From contig CAJMLQ010000085.1 in the NCBI GenBank assembly GCA_905214265.1, positions 1 to 13,285 on the forward strand: 13,285 bases of DNA. The letters are read 5' to 3'. The position numbers and the translations under genes are program-made. This stretch comes from an uncultured bacterium. Its GTDB lineage: Bacteria > Bacillota > Clostridia > Oscillospirales > Ruminococcaceae. Below are positions 1 through 6,842 of this stretch, in pieces. Below the pieces are notes generated by a model that ran no database searches, was not told the origin of the DNA, and saw only the letters and a list, made by a program, of their open reading frames with translations. The first letter of the stretch is position 1; each line of letters opens with the position of its first letter.

Positions 1-710
1 ATATTGTCGGTAGACTTATAGATGAAAGGAATCATGACATCCTGACCATTCACCGCATAGGTTCCGTCGCTGTTTTTCTTCGTGGCCGCCTCGGAAACCT
101 CCCAGATGAAGTCCCAGGTCAATGTCTCCGGCAGGGTGTAGCCCAGTTTTTCCACATAGGTCTTATTCACATAGCAGGCCTCGGTGGAACGCATGAAGGG
201 CAGGGCATAATAATGGCCCTCGATGCTGCACTCGGAAAGGAACTGCGGAATGATCTCCTCCTCCGTCGGAGAGTCGAAAGCCAGACCGCTTCCGCCAAGG
301 CCGTAAGTCTCATCCGTCAGAAGCTCATCCAGCGGCACCACCGTATCCTTGCCCGTGAGGTAAGTTGCGATGTGGTCCGGGTAGGTGATGCAGACATTTG
401 GTGTCGTGTCCGTGGCGATGTTGGTGATGACGTCGTTATAAATTTTTCCGTAATCCGTATACAGCTTCAAATTTACCGTGATGTTCGGATAAAGGGCCTC
501 AAAATCGGAAATTGCCTTCTTATAGATATCGGTCTGGGTCTTGTTCGTATCGTTTTTCGCCCAGAAGGTAATCTCATAATTTTTTGAAGTATCAAAGGTA
601 TCCGAAAGCTCAAAGTTCTTCTCCTCCTTCGCCCCGTGGCAGCCCGTGAGGGAAAGCACACCTGCTGTGAGAAGGCCTGCCGCCAGATATTTTTTCCATC
701 TGCTTTTCAT
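1..710 (-). CDS. Sugar ABC transporter substrate-binding lipoprotein (family 1), partial at left edge
   Basis: This is the extracellular binding protein of a carbohydrate ABC importer; 236 codons are visible and the C-terminus lies outside the window. The start is ATG at 710-708, preceded by GAGGAGGG about nine bases upstream. It begins with a lipoprotein signal (MKSRWKKYLAAGLL...) and the lipobox LTGC with Cys24, so it should be anchored outside the membrane. The mature part opens with YEITFWAKNDTNKTQ, then a 'DFEALYPNITVNLKLYTD' segment, which is the usual first strand and helix of family 1 sugar-binding proteins. 'PDHIATYLTGKDTVVPLDELL' and 'YALPFMRSTEACYVNK' are also typical. Its ATG overlaps the permease stop codon (ATGA), so the two were one operon. 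The sugar cannot be read from the sequence. Confidence 0.9.
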   Translation of the reverse strand, partial: MKSRWKKYLAAGLLTAGVLSLTGCHGAKEEKNFELSDTFDTSKNYEITFWAKNDTNKTQTDIYKKAISDFEALYPNITVNLKLYTDYGKIYNDVITNIATDTTPNVCITYPDHIATYLTGKDTVVPLDELLTDETYGLGGSGLAFDSPTEEEIIPQFLSECSIEGHYYALPFMRSTEACYVNKTYVEKLGYTLPETLTWDFIWEVSEAATKKNSDGTYAVNGQDVMIPFIYKSTDN

Positions 711-1563
711 CCTTTTGTCCCTCCTCTTGATACCCCTTCCATGATCCGGCTCCGGAAAACAAGAAACAGAACGATGAGGGGCAGGGAAATGACCACCACC
801 GCCGCCATCATGGCAGGAATATTTTCCCGGCCGAAGCCGTTTTCCCTGATCTCCTGGATTCCGTTGGAAACGAGATACAGGTTGGGATCGTCGGTGATGA
901 GGCGGGGCCACACATAGGAGTTCCAGCACTCGATAACCTTTAAAATCACAATCGTCACCATGGTGGGCTTGCAGATCGGAATCATGACCTTACAGAGAAA
1001 TTTCAGGTCCGAGGTTCCGTCCACCTTCGCCGCCCGGTAAAGCTCGTCGGGCACCTGCTCGAAATTTTCCTTCAAAAGATAAATGTAGAAAACTGAAGTC
1101 ACCGAGGGGAGAATCAGTCCCGTGAAGGTGTTCCGGAGGTTCAGGTTCGTGATCGTCACAAAGTTTGTGATGACCACCAACTCCGCCGGAATCATCATCA
1201 GAGAGAGAAAAAGCGTGAAGACCAGATTTTTTCCCTGGAAACTCAGTCTTGCAAAGGCGTAGGCCGCCAGTGTGATGACCACCATCATGATGGCCGTCGT
1301 GATCACCGTGAAAATCAGTGTGTTCAGAAGATATTTTGCCAGAGGAACGGCCGTGAAGGCGTCCTTATAGTTTTCAAGAGTCGGCGACGCGGTGAAAAAC
1401 GCCGGGATATGCTCCGCGTTATAAGCGCCGTAGCTTTTTACAGAAGTCAGAAGCATCCAGTAAAAAGGAAACAGGACGATGAGCGCCCAGATCGTCAGAA
1501 AAAGATAGGTTACTCCTTTTCCAAGGATCCGGCGTCTTTTTTCCGACTGCTCTATTTTTTCAT
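707..1563 (-). pseudogene. MalG-type sugar ABC permease, nearly full length but with a broken start
   Basis: This is the inner-membrane permease of the same sugar importer (binding-protein-dependent transport inner membrane component). The conserved part is about 284 residues, the normal family length, with six predicted membrane helices from 'VTYLFLTIWALIVLFPFYWMLL' onward. The cytoplasmic EAA loop is intact (DELYRAAKVDGTSDLKFLCKVMIPI). No in-frame ATG, GTG or TTG precedes the first helix except far upstream, in sequence that is antisense to a histidine kinase fragment. An ATG does sit at 1563-1561, but it reads ATG AAA AAA TAG. One more A in that A-run would give MKKIEQSEKRRRILGKG, a natural MalG N-terminus. 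I infer a one-base contraction or assembly error at the run, plus loss of the native ribosome binding site. The upstream MalF-type partner is missing. Confidence 0.75.
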
Positions 1564-1801
1564 GCTTCGCGTGTCGGATACTGGCTGCGGCATCCCGGAG
1601 GAGCATCAGCGCAGTATCTTCCAGCCTTTCTTCCGGGTGGACAAGTCCCGCAGCCGGGAGTACGGTGGCGCAGGGTTGGGGCTCGCGCTGGTGTGGGAGA
1701 TCGCCGAACTCCACGGCGGCTCCGTTTGGGTGGAGGAGAGTTCGGAGAAGGGCACCACCATTGCGGTGGGGTTGCCAACGCAACAATCAACGAAGCCCTA
1801 A
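1564..1801 (+). pseudogene. C-terminal ATPase fragment of a sensor histidine kinase
   Basis: This is a remnant of a two-component sensor kinase. Only the end of the HATPase domain survives: the G1 box (DTGCGIPEEH), the F box (IFQPFFRVDKSRS), the G2 box (GGAGLGLALV) and the terminal strand (GSVWVEESSEKGTTIAVGLP), followed by a stop at 1799-1801. The sensor part, the phospho-acceptor His and the N box are absent, so it cannot work as a kinase. Upstream its frame runs into the antisense of the sugar permease, which places the breakpoint at about 1560-1564. Kinases of this type are common cargo next to regulators in Clostridia conjugative elements. That origin is inference, supported by the two downstream fragments. 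Confidence 0.8.
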
Positions 1802-1815
1802 AATCCTTTTATTCG

Positions 1816-2075
1816 TTATTTCGTTGCTTCGCTTGCTGCCCAGCGGCGTTCCTCTCTGTATGGGGCGGTCAGCCGGAAAGAGAAGCGTCCCTTTTCAATC
1901 TCAAATTCCTTGCAGCCCGTGTCCGGGTCTGACGGCACTCGCCGGGGTGAGCTGCGGCATAGGCGGTCAGCCTGTTCTTGAGGTCGGTGTTGTGGGTGCG
2001 GATGAAGATGGTGGGGTCTTTCTCGTCAAAATAGATTTCGGTGGTTTTTTCCTGCTGGGTCAGCCCTCTTCTCAT
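1816..2075 (-). pseudogene. Small conjugative-element protein, frameshifted
   Basis: This is a short protein of about 86 residues whose reading frame is broken. The first part starts at ATG 2075-2073 (MRRGLTQQEKTTEIYFDEKD, then strands around 'IFIRTHNTDLKNRL' and 'YAAAHPGECRQ'). The second part continues in another frame from about 1932 down to TAA at 1816-1818 (DPDTGCKEFEIEKGRFSFRL, then 'TAPYREERRWAASEATK'). A one-base (or four-base) deletion near 1925-1934 explains the switch. From memory, it resembles small uncharacterised proteins carried by Clostridia integrative and conjugative elements. Its function is unknown. It lies opposite in orientation to the histidine kinase fragment. Confidence 0.6.
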
Positions 2076-2170
2076 AGGCTTATCCTATCTGCGGCTCCGT
2101 CACGCAATAGGGGTGTTTTTCGGAGATTTTCTTCGGCTCTTGACTTTGGAAAAATGGCGATTTTTAAACA

Positions 2171-2210
2171 GGAGCGCGCCGGACGATGTCTGCCCTGTCC
2201 GACGCGCTCC
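2171..2210. other. Hairpin with 13-bp arms
   Basis: Inverted repeat with arms GGAGCGCG-C-CGGAC and GTCCG-A-CGCGCTCC, one internal mismatch and a 12-base loop. No T-run follows on the plus strand. On the minus strand it is followed by a TGTTTAAAAA stretch, so it could be a weak terminator or a leader structure for the small frameshifted gene downstream. Nothing else recognisable lies in 2076-2290. Confidence 0.5.
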
Positions 2211-2291
2211 CATTCGATAAAATGCGTTTTTTCCGGCTCTACACAGGAATCAGCGAGCTTCGTCCCTCGTGACCGCTTTTTCTCTGAGCGG

Positions 2292-2639
2292 ATGGAAAAA
2301 TCGCCACAGATTATTACGCTGAATTACATCCTCATAGCTGCGGACTTTCCCGCGTATCTGGCCTCCTTAAACAGCAAAAATGCGATGTTCAAGTACGGGC
2401 TTGAACGATACAATGCACTACGCATCATGGAAAATACACTGAACTTGCGGGAGATCAAGCTGCTTGATAACGGAACGGAGTACAACGAGCGGGATACCCT
2501 TGCCGCCCTGGAAAAGCAGCGCCTGATCAATGAAGAATTTAAGCGGTGGATCTGGCTTGATGAGGACCGCCGTTGGCTGGTGGAAGAAGCCTATAACAAC
2601 ATATTTACCGGCTATGAAAGAAGCCTTATATCCTGCTGA
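2292..2639 (+). pseudogene. Probable fragment of a large conjugative-element helicase
   Basis: This open stretch gives about 115 residues and is best read as a piece of a much larger protein. The segment 'LERYNALRIMENTLNLREIKL' followed by 'LEKQRLINEEFKRWIWLDEDRRWLVEEAYNNIF' resembles the region just before the helicase core in the giant SNF2/DEAD-type helicase (often fused to an N6 DNA methylase) of Clostridia conjugative elements. In those proteins a similar 'KFxxWxFxDxxRRxxLVxxYNxxF' pattern precedes the first helicase motif. No helicase motifs follow: the frame ends at TGA 2637-2639. The start given is only the first ATG of the homologous-looking part. The assignment rests on pattern memory and is tentative. 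Confidence 0.45.
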
Positions 2640-2670
2640 AATACGCGGAACAAAAATACCTTAATCCAAG

Positions 2671-2706
2671 ACCGTGTCGGGGTGCTTAGCCCCGGCGCGG
2701 TTTTTT
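2671..2706 (+). terminator. Rho-independent terminator-like hairpin
   Basis: Arms ACCGTGTCGGGG and CCCCGGCGCGGT pair over 12 bp with one G-U pair, around a short loop, and are followed by TTTTTT at 2701-2706. The stop codon of the ISL3 transposase remnant on the minus strand (2688-2686) lies inside the loop, so the hairpin sits at the transposase 3' end. It may separate the mobile element from its surroundings. Confidence 0.65.
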
Positions 2707-3295
2707 CGGTACACCGCTGCAGAAAAGGATCCGATTTCTGAAGTTCCGGAAGTTCCGCATCCCGAAGCAGACGCGCTTGAGGGCCTTCGTTTTGTTGTTG
2801 CAGCCCTCGATGAAGCCGTTGGACCAGGGGACGTCCATGGAGTTCAGGATCTCCTGAAACCAGTTGCGGTACGCCGTGACGCAGGCCCGAAATTCCGGAA
2901 GATCCATAACGTTCACGGCCGCGAGCCAGTCGAGCAGCCGCTGCTTCCCGACGGTCGAGGACTCCGAATGCATGACGGCAAGGAACTCGTTCTTCAGCCG
3001 GTAGGCGTCGGCGAGCCTCGGGGCGATCTCAACCATCAGCGCCAGACACTCCTGCTCCTCGCTGCTCAGAGCTTCCATCGGCTTCCGGAGAAGGTGCTTT
3101 GACCGTTTGAAGTACCTGCGCAGCCCTCTGGAGAGCTTGTTCTGCTCGTTCTTCCGGACCTGGCTCCATCGCCCAGAACGCCTGACGGATCACGTGGAAC
3201 CGGTCCGCAACGATAATGGCATTGGGAAAGCAGATTTTTCCAACCGTGCGAAAATGCGTATCACTTTGACTTTTTTGCGATACTTTTCGGCCCAA
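2686..3295 (-). pseudogene. ISL3-family transposase, N-terminally truncated and frameshifted
   Basis: This is the remnant of an ISL3-type DDE transposase. Reading on the minus strand, the first part has 'THFRTVGKICFPNAIIVADRFHVI' and 'QAFWAME'. The frame then shifts near 3160-3167 and continues as 'VRKNEQNKLSRGLRRYFKRS', 'LAALMVEIAPRLADAYRLKN'-like helices, 'NWFQEILNSMDVPWSNGF', and 'EGCNNKTKALKRVC', with the catalytic Glu conserved. The ending GMRNFRNFRNRILFC is characteristic of the family. The N-terminal zinc finger, helix-turn-helix and first catalytic Asp are missing, so the copy is dead. Weak similarity may extend further upstream in another frame (3190-3330, 'YADWAEKYRKKVKVIRI'), hinting at a second frameshift. 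No clear terminal inverted repeats were found. Confidence 0.85.
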
Positions 3296-3408
3296 TCAGC
3301 ATAAGGCTTTGACAGAACATACGAAGAAAAAAGTGCGAACACAGATTCTATCTTGGTGAATGGGAAAAACATCCCCCGGGGAGGCTTCCGCCCGGGAATC
3401 TCATCTGT

Positions 3409-3414
3409 TATAGT
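3409..3414 (+). promoter_or_regulatory. Weak candidate -10 element for the transporter operon
   Basis: TATAGT at 3409-3414 is the best -10-like hexamer upstream of the first ATPase gene. The -35 position 17 bases upstream is TTCCGC, a poor match, so the call is weak. It lies after the mobile debris and before the long hairpin, which is where a promoter for this operon would be expected. Confidence 0.25.
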
Positions 3415-3434
3415 ATGCTCATCGGTTCATACAC

Positions 3435-3515
3435 GCATTCCTGCCAAAACCCAAAGCAAAGGCGCAGCGTTTCTTGGGGAAGAAAGCGCTGCGTCTTTGC
3501 GCAGGGCAGGAATGC
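3435..3515 (+). promoter_or_regulatory. Long leader hairpin upstream of the transporter operon
   Basis: An 81-base inverted repeat. The outer stem pairs GCATTCCTGCC (3435-3445) with GGCAGGAATGC (3505-3515), 11 bp with no mismatch. The inner stem pairs 3456-3475 with 3480-3500, 20 pairs including one G-U and one bulged G, closed by a GGGG loop. The two stems are separated by an asymmetric internal loop (10 versus 4 bases). No T-run follows, so it is not a simple terminator. It ends 26 bases before the proposed TTG start of the first ATPase. It could be a cis-acting leader structure, a protein-binding site or a small palindromic repeat element; I recognise no known riboswitch class. Confidence 0.6.
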
Positions 3516-3541
3516 AAAGCAACACCGGTTCGGAGGAACAC

Positions 3542-4453
3542 TTGGAAACACCTATTTTACAGTATGCCGGCGGCGTGATCGCCGCAAAACTGGACCGCAC
3601 GGAAAAAGAACTGGTCCACGGGGTTTCTTTCCATATTTCTCGCGGGGAGAGCCTGGCTCTTATTGGCGAGACTGGGTCCGGCAAGACGCTGATTGCCCAA
3701 TCCGTGATGGGGGTGCTGCCCGGCAATGTGCGGCTGGTTTCCGGTGAAGTATTATTTTGCGGGAAGGCTTTGCCGAAGGGCAAAAAGCTGCGGTCCATGC
3801 TGGGCCGGGAGATCGTATATATCCCGCAGAACGGTCACGAATTTCTTGACCCGTCCAGAAGCATTCGCCGCCAGATGTTTGACAGCATTGCAAAGCTGGG
3901 CATTGCGGCACCTCTGAGAGAAGCGTTTGCCCGTGAAAAGCTGACGCAGGTGGGGTTTACCAAGCCGGAGGCCATTCTGGACCGGTATGCCTTCCAGCTG
4001 TCCGGCGGCATGGCCCAGCGGGTAACCATTGCACTGGCCCTTTGCTCTCAGGCGAAGCTGTTGATCGCCGACGAACCTACCAACGGTCTGGATCAGGACA
4101 GCAAACAGCAGACGCTGTCTCTTTTGAATGACCTGTTCCCGGATGCGGCAAAGCTCGTGATTACCCATGACATTTCCGTGGCAGCGACCTGCGGCCGGAT
4201 CCTTGTTCTGTGCGGCGGGAAAATGCTGGAGACTGGCAGCTCCGCACTGGTGCTGGCTGCCCCGCGCCATCCCTACACCCAAGCCCTGCTGGGTGCCTTG
4301 GTGGAAAACGGGATGCAGGAAACGCCGGCTTTGCGGACGGAGGCGGGCACTTGCCCCTTCTACCGCCGCTGTCCCGCAGCCTTCGGACGATGCCGTGCCG
4401 AAATACCCCGGAGGACGCAGGGAGACAGAGAATGGTGGTGCTGCAAGGAATGA
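3542..4453 (+). CDS. ABC transporter ATP-binding protein, DppD/OppD/NikD type
   Basis: This is the first of two ATPases that would power a peptide/nickel-class importer. I chose TTG at 3542 because GGAGG (3532-3536) lies five bases upstream and the resulting N-terminus starts directly with the first ABC strand; an ATG at 3513 inside the leader hairpin is the alternative. From the TTG it is 303 residues. Motifs are intact: Walker A GETGSGKT (42-49), Q-loop YIPQNG, signature LSGGMAQR (153-160), Walker B LLIADEP (173-179) and switch His209 (VITHD). The C-terminus has the Cys-rich oligopeptide/dipeptide extension (CPFYRRCP...CRAEIP), typical of Dpp/Opp ATPases. Its TGA overlaps the next gene's ATG. 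Confidence 0.9.
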   Translation: METPILQYAGGVIAAKLDRTEKELVHGVSFHISRGESLALIGETGSGKTLIAQSVMGVLPGNVRLVSGEVLFCGKALPKGKKLRSMLGREIVYIPQNGHEFLDPSRSIRRQMFDSIAKLGIAAPLREAFAREKLTQVGFTKPEAILDRYAFQLSGGMAQRVTIALALCSQAKLLIADEPTNGLDQDSKQQTLSLLNDLFPDAAKLVITHDISVAATCGRILVLCGGKMLETGSSALVLAAPRHPYTQALLGALVENGMQETPALRTEAGTCPFYRRCPAAFGRCRAEIPRRTQGDREWWCCKE

Positions 4454-5133
4454 TCTCCATGGAACAGATCGATAAGGCTTTTGACGGAAAACAGGTTTTG
4501 CAAAATGTCACGCTGGATATTCCCGACGGTCAGATCTGCGGCATATTCGGAAAAAGCGGAATCGGAAAATCCACGCTGGCCAAGGTCCTCTGCGGCATCT
4601 GCCCGCCGGACGGAGGGCAGATTCTGCTGGACGGCCAATGTCTTGTTTCGCAGAATACGCCCTATGACAGGAAACTGGGCCTTTCCATTCAGATGGTTTA
4701 TCAGCAGCCCTATGCAACGCTGGATCCACGCCAGAAAATCGGCAGCGGCTTCAAAGAACTGATCCGCTATCACGGCTTTGCTCCCAAGGGGAAGGAGCGT
4801 GCGCTGACGGAAGACGTGCTTGTGAAAGTCGGATTGGAGCCGCAGATCCTGGCCCATCTGCCGCATCAGATCTCCGGTGGGGAAGCCCAGCGGGTGGCCA
4901 TCGCCCGGTGTCTTCTGTTCCGGCCAAAGCTGCTGATTCTGGACGAGGCAACCTCGATGCTGGACGTCTCCACCCAGGCCAATGTGCTGGGAATGGTACG
5001 CCGTCAGATGCAGGAACACCACGGAAGCATCCTGCTCATCAGCCACGATGAAGCACTGGTGAATTTACTTTGTGATCAAATCTATGTATTTGAGAAGAAA
5101 CACACAAATCAGAAGGAGAAAAACACGAAATGA
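4450..5133 (+). CDS. ABC transporter ATP-binding protein, DppF/OppF/NikE type, short form
   Basis: This is the second ATPase of the importer, 227 residues from ATG 4450, which overlaps the upstream stop as ATGA. The opening MISMEQIDKAFDGKQVL fits the first ABC strand. ATG 4459 in the same frame is the alternative and has AAGGA nine bases upstream. Motifs: Walker A GKSGIGKS (34-41), Q-loop MVYQQP, signature ISGGEAQR (141-148), Walker B LLILDEA (161-167), followed by the D-loop and LISHD. It ends soon after the H-loop and lacks the Cys-rich C-terminal extension of its partner, so it is shorter than usual DppF/OppF proteins (about 300+ residues) and nearer to NikE in size. Its stop overlaps the start of the binding protein by four bases. 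Confidence 0.9.
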   Translation: MISMEQIDKAFDGKQVLQNVTLDIPDGQICGIFGKSGIGKSTLAKVLCGICPPDGGQILLDGQCLVSQNTPYDRKLGLSIQMVYQQPYATLDPRQKIGSGFKELIRYHGFAPKGKERALTEDVLVKVGLEPQILAHLPHQISGGEAQRVAIARCLLFRPKLLILDEATSMLDVSTQANVLGMVRRQMQEHHGSILLISHDEALVNLLCDQIYVFEKKHTNQKEKNTK

Positions 5134-6818
5134 AAAAAGTAGGATCTCTTTTGCTGGCGGTGCTGATGGTGCTGTCGCTGGCAGCCTGCGGCAGGACCCC
5201 GGCAGAACCCACCCAGACACCCTCCACCCAACCAAGCACCGAGACTCCGACCACGGAGGCCACGGAACCGGCACCCACCTACGCCATTGATACGCTGACC
5301 GTCGGCACGACGGCTGCCATCGAAACCGCCGTGTTCGGCGAGTATAACTTCGATATGCTTGCCAGCGGCGTGTCCGAGCTGCCTCTGGTCTATCAGGACA
5401 CCAAGGGCGAATATCATCCGCTTCTGGCAACTTATGCTACCGAGGATGCCGCTACCTGGACCTACACCATTCAGGACGGCATGACCTGGTCCGACGGAGA
5501 GCCTGTAACGGCGGAGGACATTCTTTTCACACTCCAATACGATCAGGCCAACGGAAGCGCCAATTTTGAGGCCCAGACCGGGGAAGACGGAAAGGTCACG
5601 GAGGCCAAGTACACCGGCTACAGCCTTTCCGATGACAAAATGAGCATTTCCCTGACGCTGGCCTCTCCCAATGTCCGGGAACTGAGCAATATGACCTCCT
5701 TCCGGGTCATGCCCAAGCATGTTTATGAGGACAAGGATACCGTCACGGAGGCCGAAGGCCGCATCACCTGCGGCCCCTATGTGCTGGAATCCTTCAACAA
5801 GGAAGCCGGGACCATTACCTTTGCAGTCAATGAATACTATCCCCAGAAGCCCAATGTGGAGAAAATCGTCTATCAACTTTTCGGCAACGAGGATACCATG
5901 TACCTGGCGCTCCAGCAGGGCGACATCGACATGGTCTGGGCCTACTCCACCGGTGTGGCAGGAACCTATCAGGATGTACTCTCCACCGATACCAATGTCT
6001 CGCTTGTCAATGTGGCTGCGGCCAATGCGCCTGCGGTCCTGGCCTTTAACAACGCAAAGGGCCTGTTCTCTGACGAAAACCTGCGTCAGGCAGTTTCCTA
6101 TGCACTGAACTACGAGGAATTCAAGACCTATTTCGGCAGCGCCTATGCTGAGATCCCCAACCGGGGCTTTGTACCCTCCACCACGGTGGGCTATACGGAC
6201 ACGGAGAAACTGACCACCGATACTGCAAAAGCGGACGAGTATATGAAGGCTGCGGGTTACACCGAAAAGAATGCCGACGGCTTCTACGTGAACGCCGACG
6301 GTGCGGCTGCTGCCTTTACGCTGACGGTCAACGCCGCAAAGGAGACCCATGTGGGCTACGCCGAAATGATCAAGACCCAGCTGGAGGCCTTTGGAATTCA
6401 GGTGAATCTGGACGCCGTGGACAAGGATGCCTACAATGCCAAAACCAGCAACAAGTTCTCCGAGAACAATATCACCATGGAAGCGGCAATCTATGGCTAT
6501 ACCGTCGCCGGCATGGGCATGGGCAATGGCCTTGGCTCCATCTATGTGGACGGCAATCACGCCGTGCAGGGCGGCTGCCAGGTGTTCGACGAAGCCTTTT
6601 CCTCCATTCTGGACGAACTGAAGGCCGCCAAGACCATTGAGGAATATTACACCGGCGCAGCAAAGCTCCAGGACTACTACGCGGCCCATATGCCGCTGAT
6701 TGCCCTGTATTGGGACAATATGATGCTGGCCTATTCTTCCAAGCTGGACAATGTGACCGTGGATGCTGTATTCGGTCTGAACAACGTCAACAACTGGTTC
6801 AGCATCACCAAGAAATAA
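5130..6818 (+). CDS. Family 5 solute-binding lipoprotein (peptide/nickel type)
   Basis: This 562-residue extracellular receptor would deliver substrate to the two permeases. The start ATG at 5130 has AGGAG about ten bases upstream and overlaps the previous stop. A lipoprotein signal ends in the lipobox LAAC (Cys20), followed by a long Thr/Pro/Glu linker (about 21-50). The core has family 5 landmarks: 'LPLVYQDTKGEYHPLLAT', 'WTYTIQDGMTWSDGEPVTAEDILFT', 'GPYVLESF', 'DIDMVWAYSTG', 'NLRQAVSYALNYEEF', and 'LEAFGIQVNL' near the C-terminus. These fit the peptide/nickel binding family, but the ligand cannot be decided from sequence. It is followed by the first permease after 24 bases. Confidence 0.93.
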   Translation: MKKVGSLLLAVLMVLSLAACGRTPAEPTQTPSTQPSTETPTTEATEPAPTYAIDTLTVGTTAAIETAVFGEYNFDMLASGVSELPLVYQDTKGEYHPLLATYATEDAATWTYTIQDGMTWSDGEPVTAEDILFTLQYDQANGSANFEAQTGEDGKVTEAKYTGYSLSDDKMSISLTLASPNVRELSNMTSFRVMPKHVYEDKDTVTEAEGRITCGPYVLESFNKEAGTITFAVNEYYPQKPNVEKIVYQLFGNEDTMYLALQQGDIDMVWAYSTGVAGTYQDVLSTDTNVSLVNVAAANAPAVLAFNNAKGLFSDENLRQAVSYALNYEEFKTYFGSAYAEIPNRGFVPSTTVGYTDTEKLTTDTAKADEYMKAAGYTEKNADGFYVNADGAAAAFTLTVNAAKETHVGYAEMIKTQLEAFGIQVNLDAVDKDAYNAKTSNKFSENNITMEAAIYGYTVAGMGMGNGLGSIYVDGNHAVQGGCQVFDEAFSSILDELKAAKTIEEYYTGAAKLQDYYAAHMPLIALYWDNMMLAYSSKLDNVTVDAVFGLNNVNNWFSITKK

Positions 6819-6842
6819 TTTTTGCACGCAGGAGGCACACCG

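Noticed and set aside
213..661. Open frames on the plus strand and in other minus frames over the left edge
   Set aside because: They are shadows of the sugar-binding lipoprotein, whose lipobox and family motifs are clear.
1564..1786. N-terminal extension of the sugar permease frame
   Set aside because: These 75 codons are antisense to well-conserved histidine kinase motifs, so they are not part of a natural permease.
1665..2291. Upstream part of a long plus-strand open frame ending at 2639
   Set aside because: It is an out-of-frame reading of the histidine kinase tail and the antisense of the small frameshifted gene; only the part after about 2292 looks protein-like.
3309..3343. TTGACA at 3309-3314 as a promoter -35 box
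   Set aside because: No acceptable -10 hexamer lies 16-18 bases downstream.
3353..3541. Longer N-terminus for the first ATPase starting at 3353
   Set aside because: It crosses the leader hairpin and has no domain similarity; GGAGG before TTG 3542 fits better.
3752..5046. Several minus-strand open frames over the two ATPase genes
   Set aside because: They are antisense to genes with intact Walker A, signature and Walker B motifs.
6822..6842. TTG at 6822 as start of the first permease
   Set aside because: It would place the AGGAGG site inside the gene; GTG 6843 has that site at ideal spacing.
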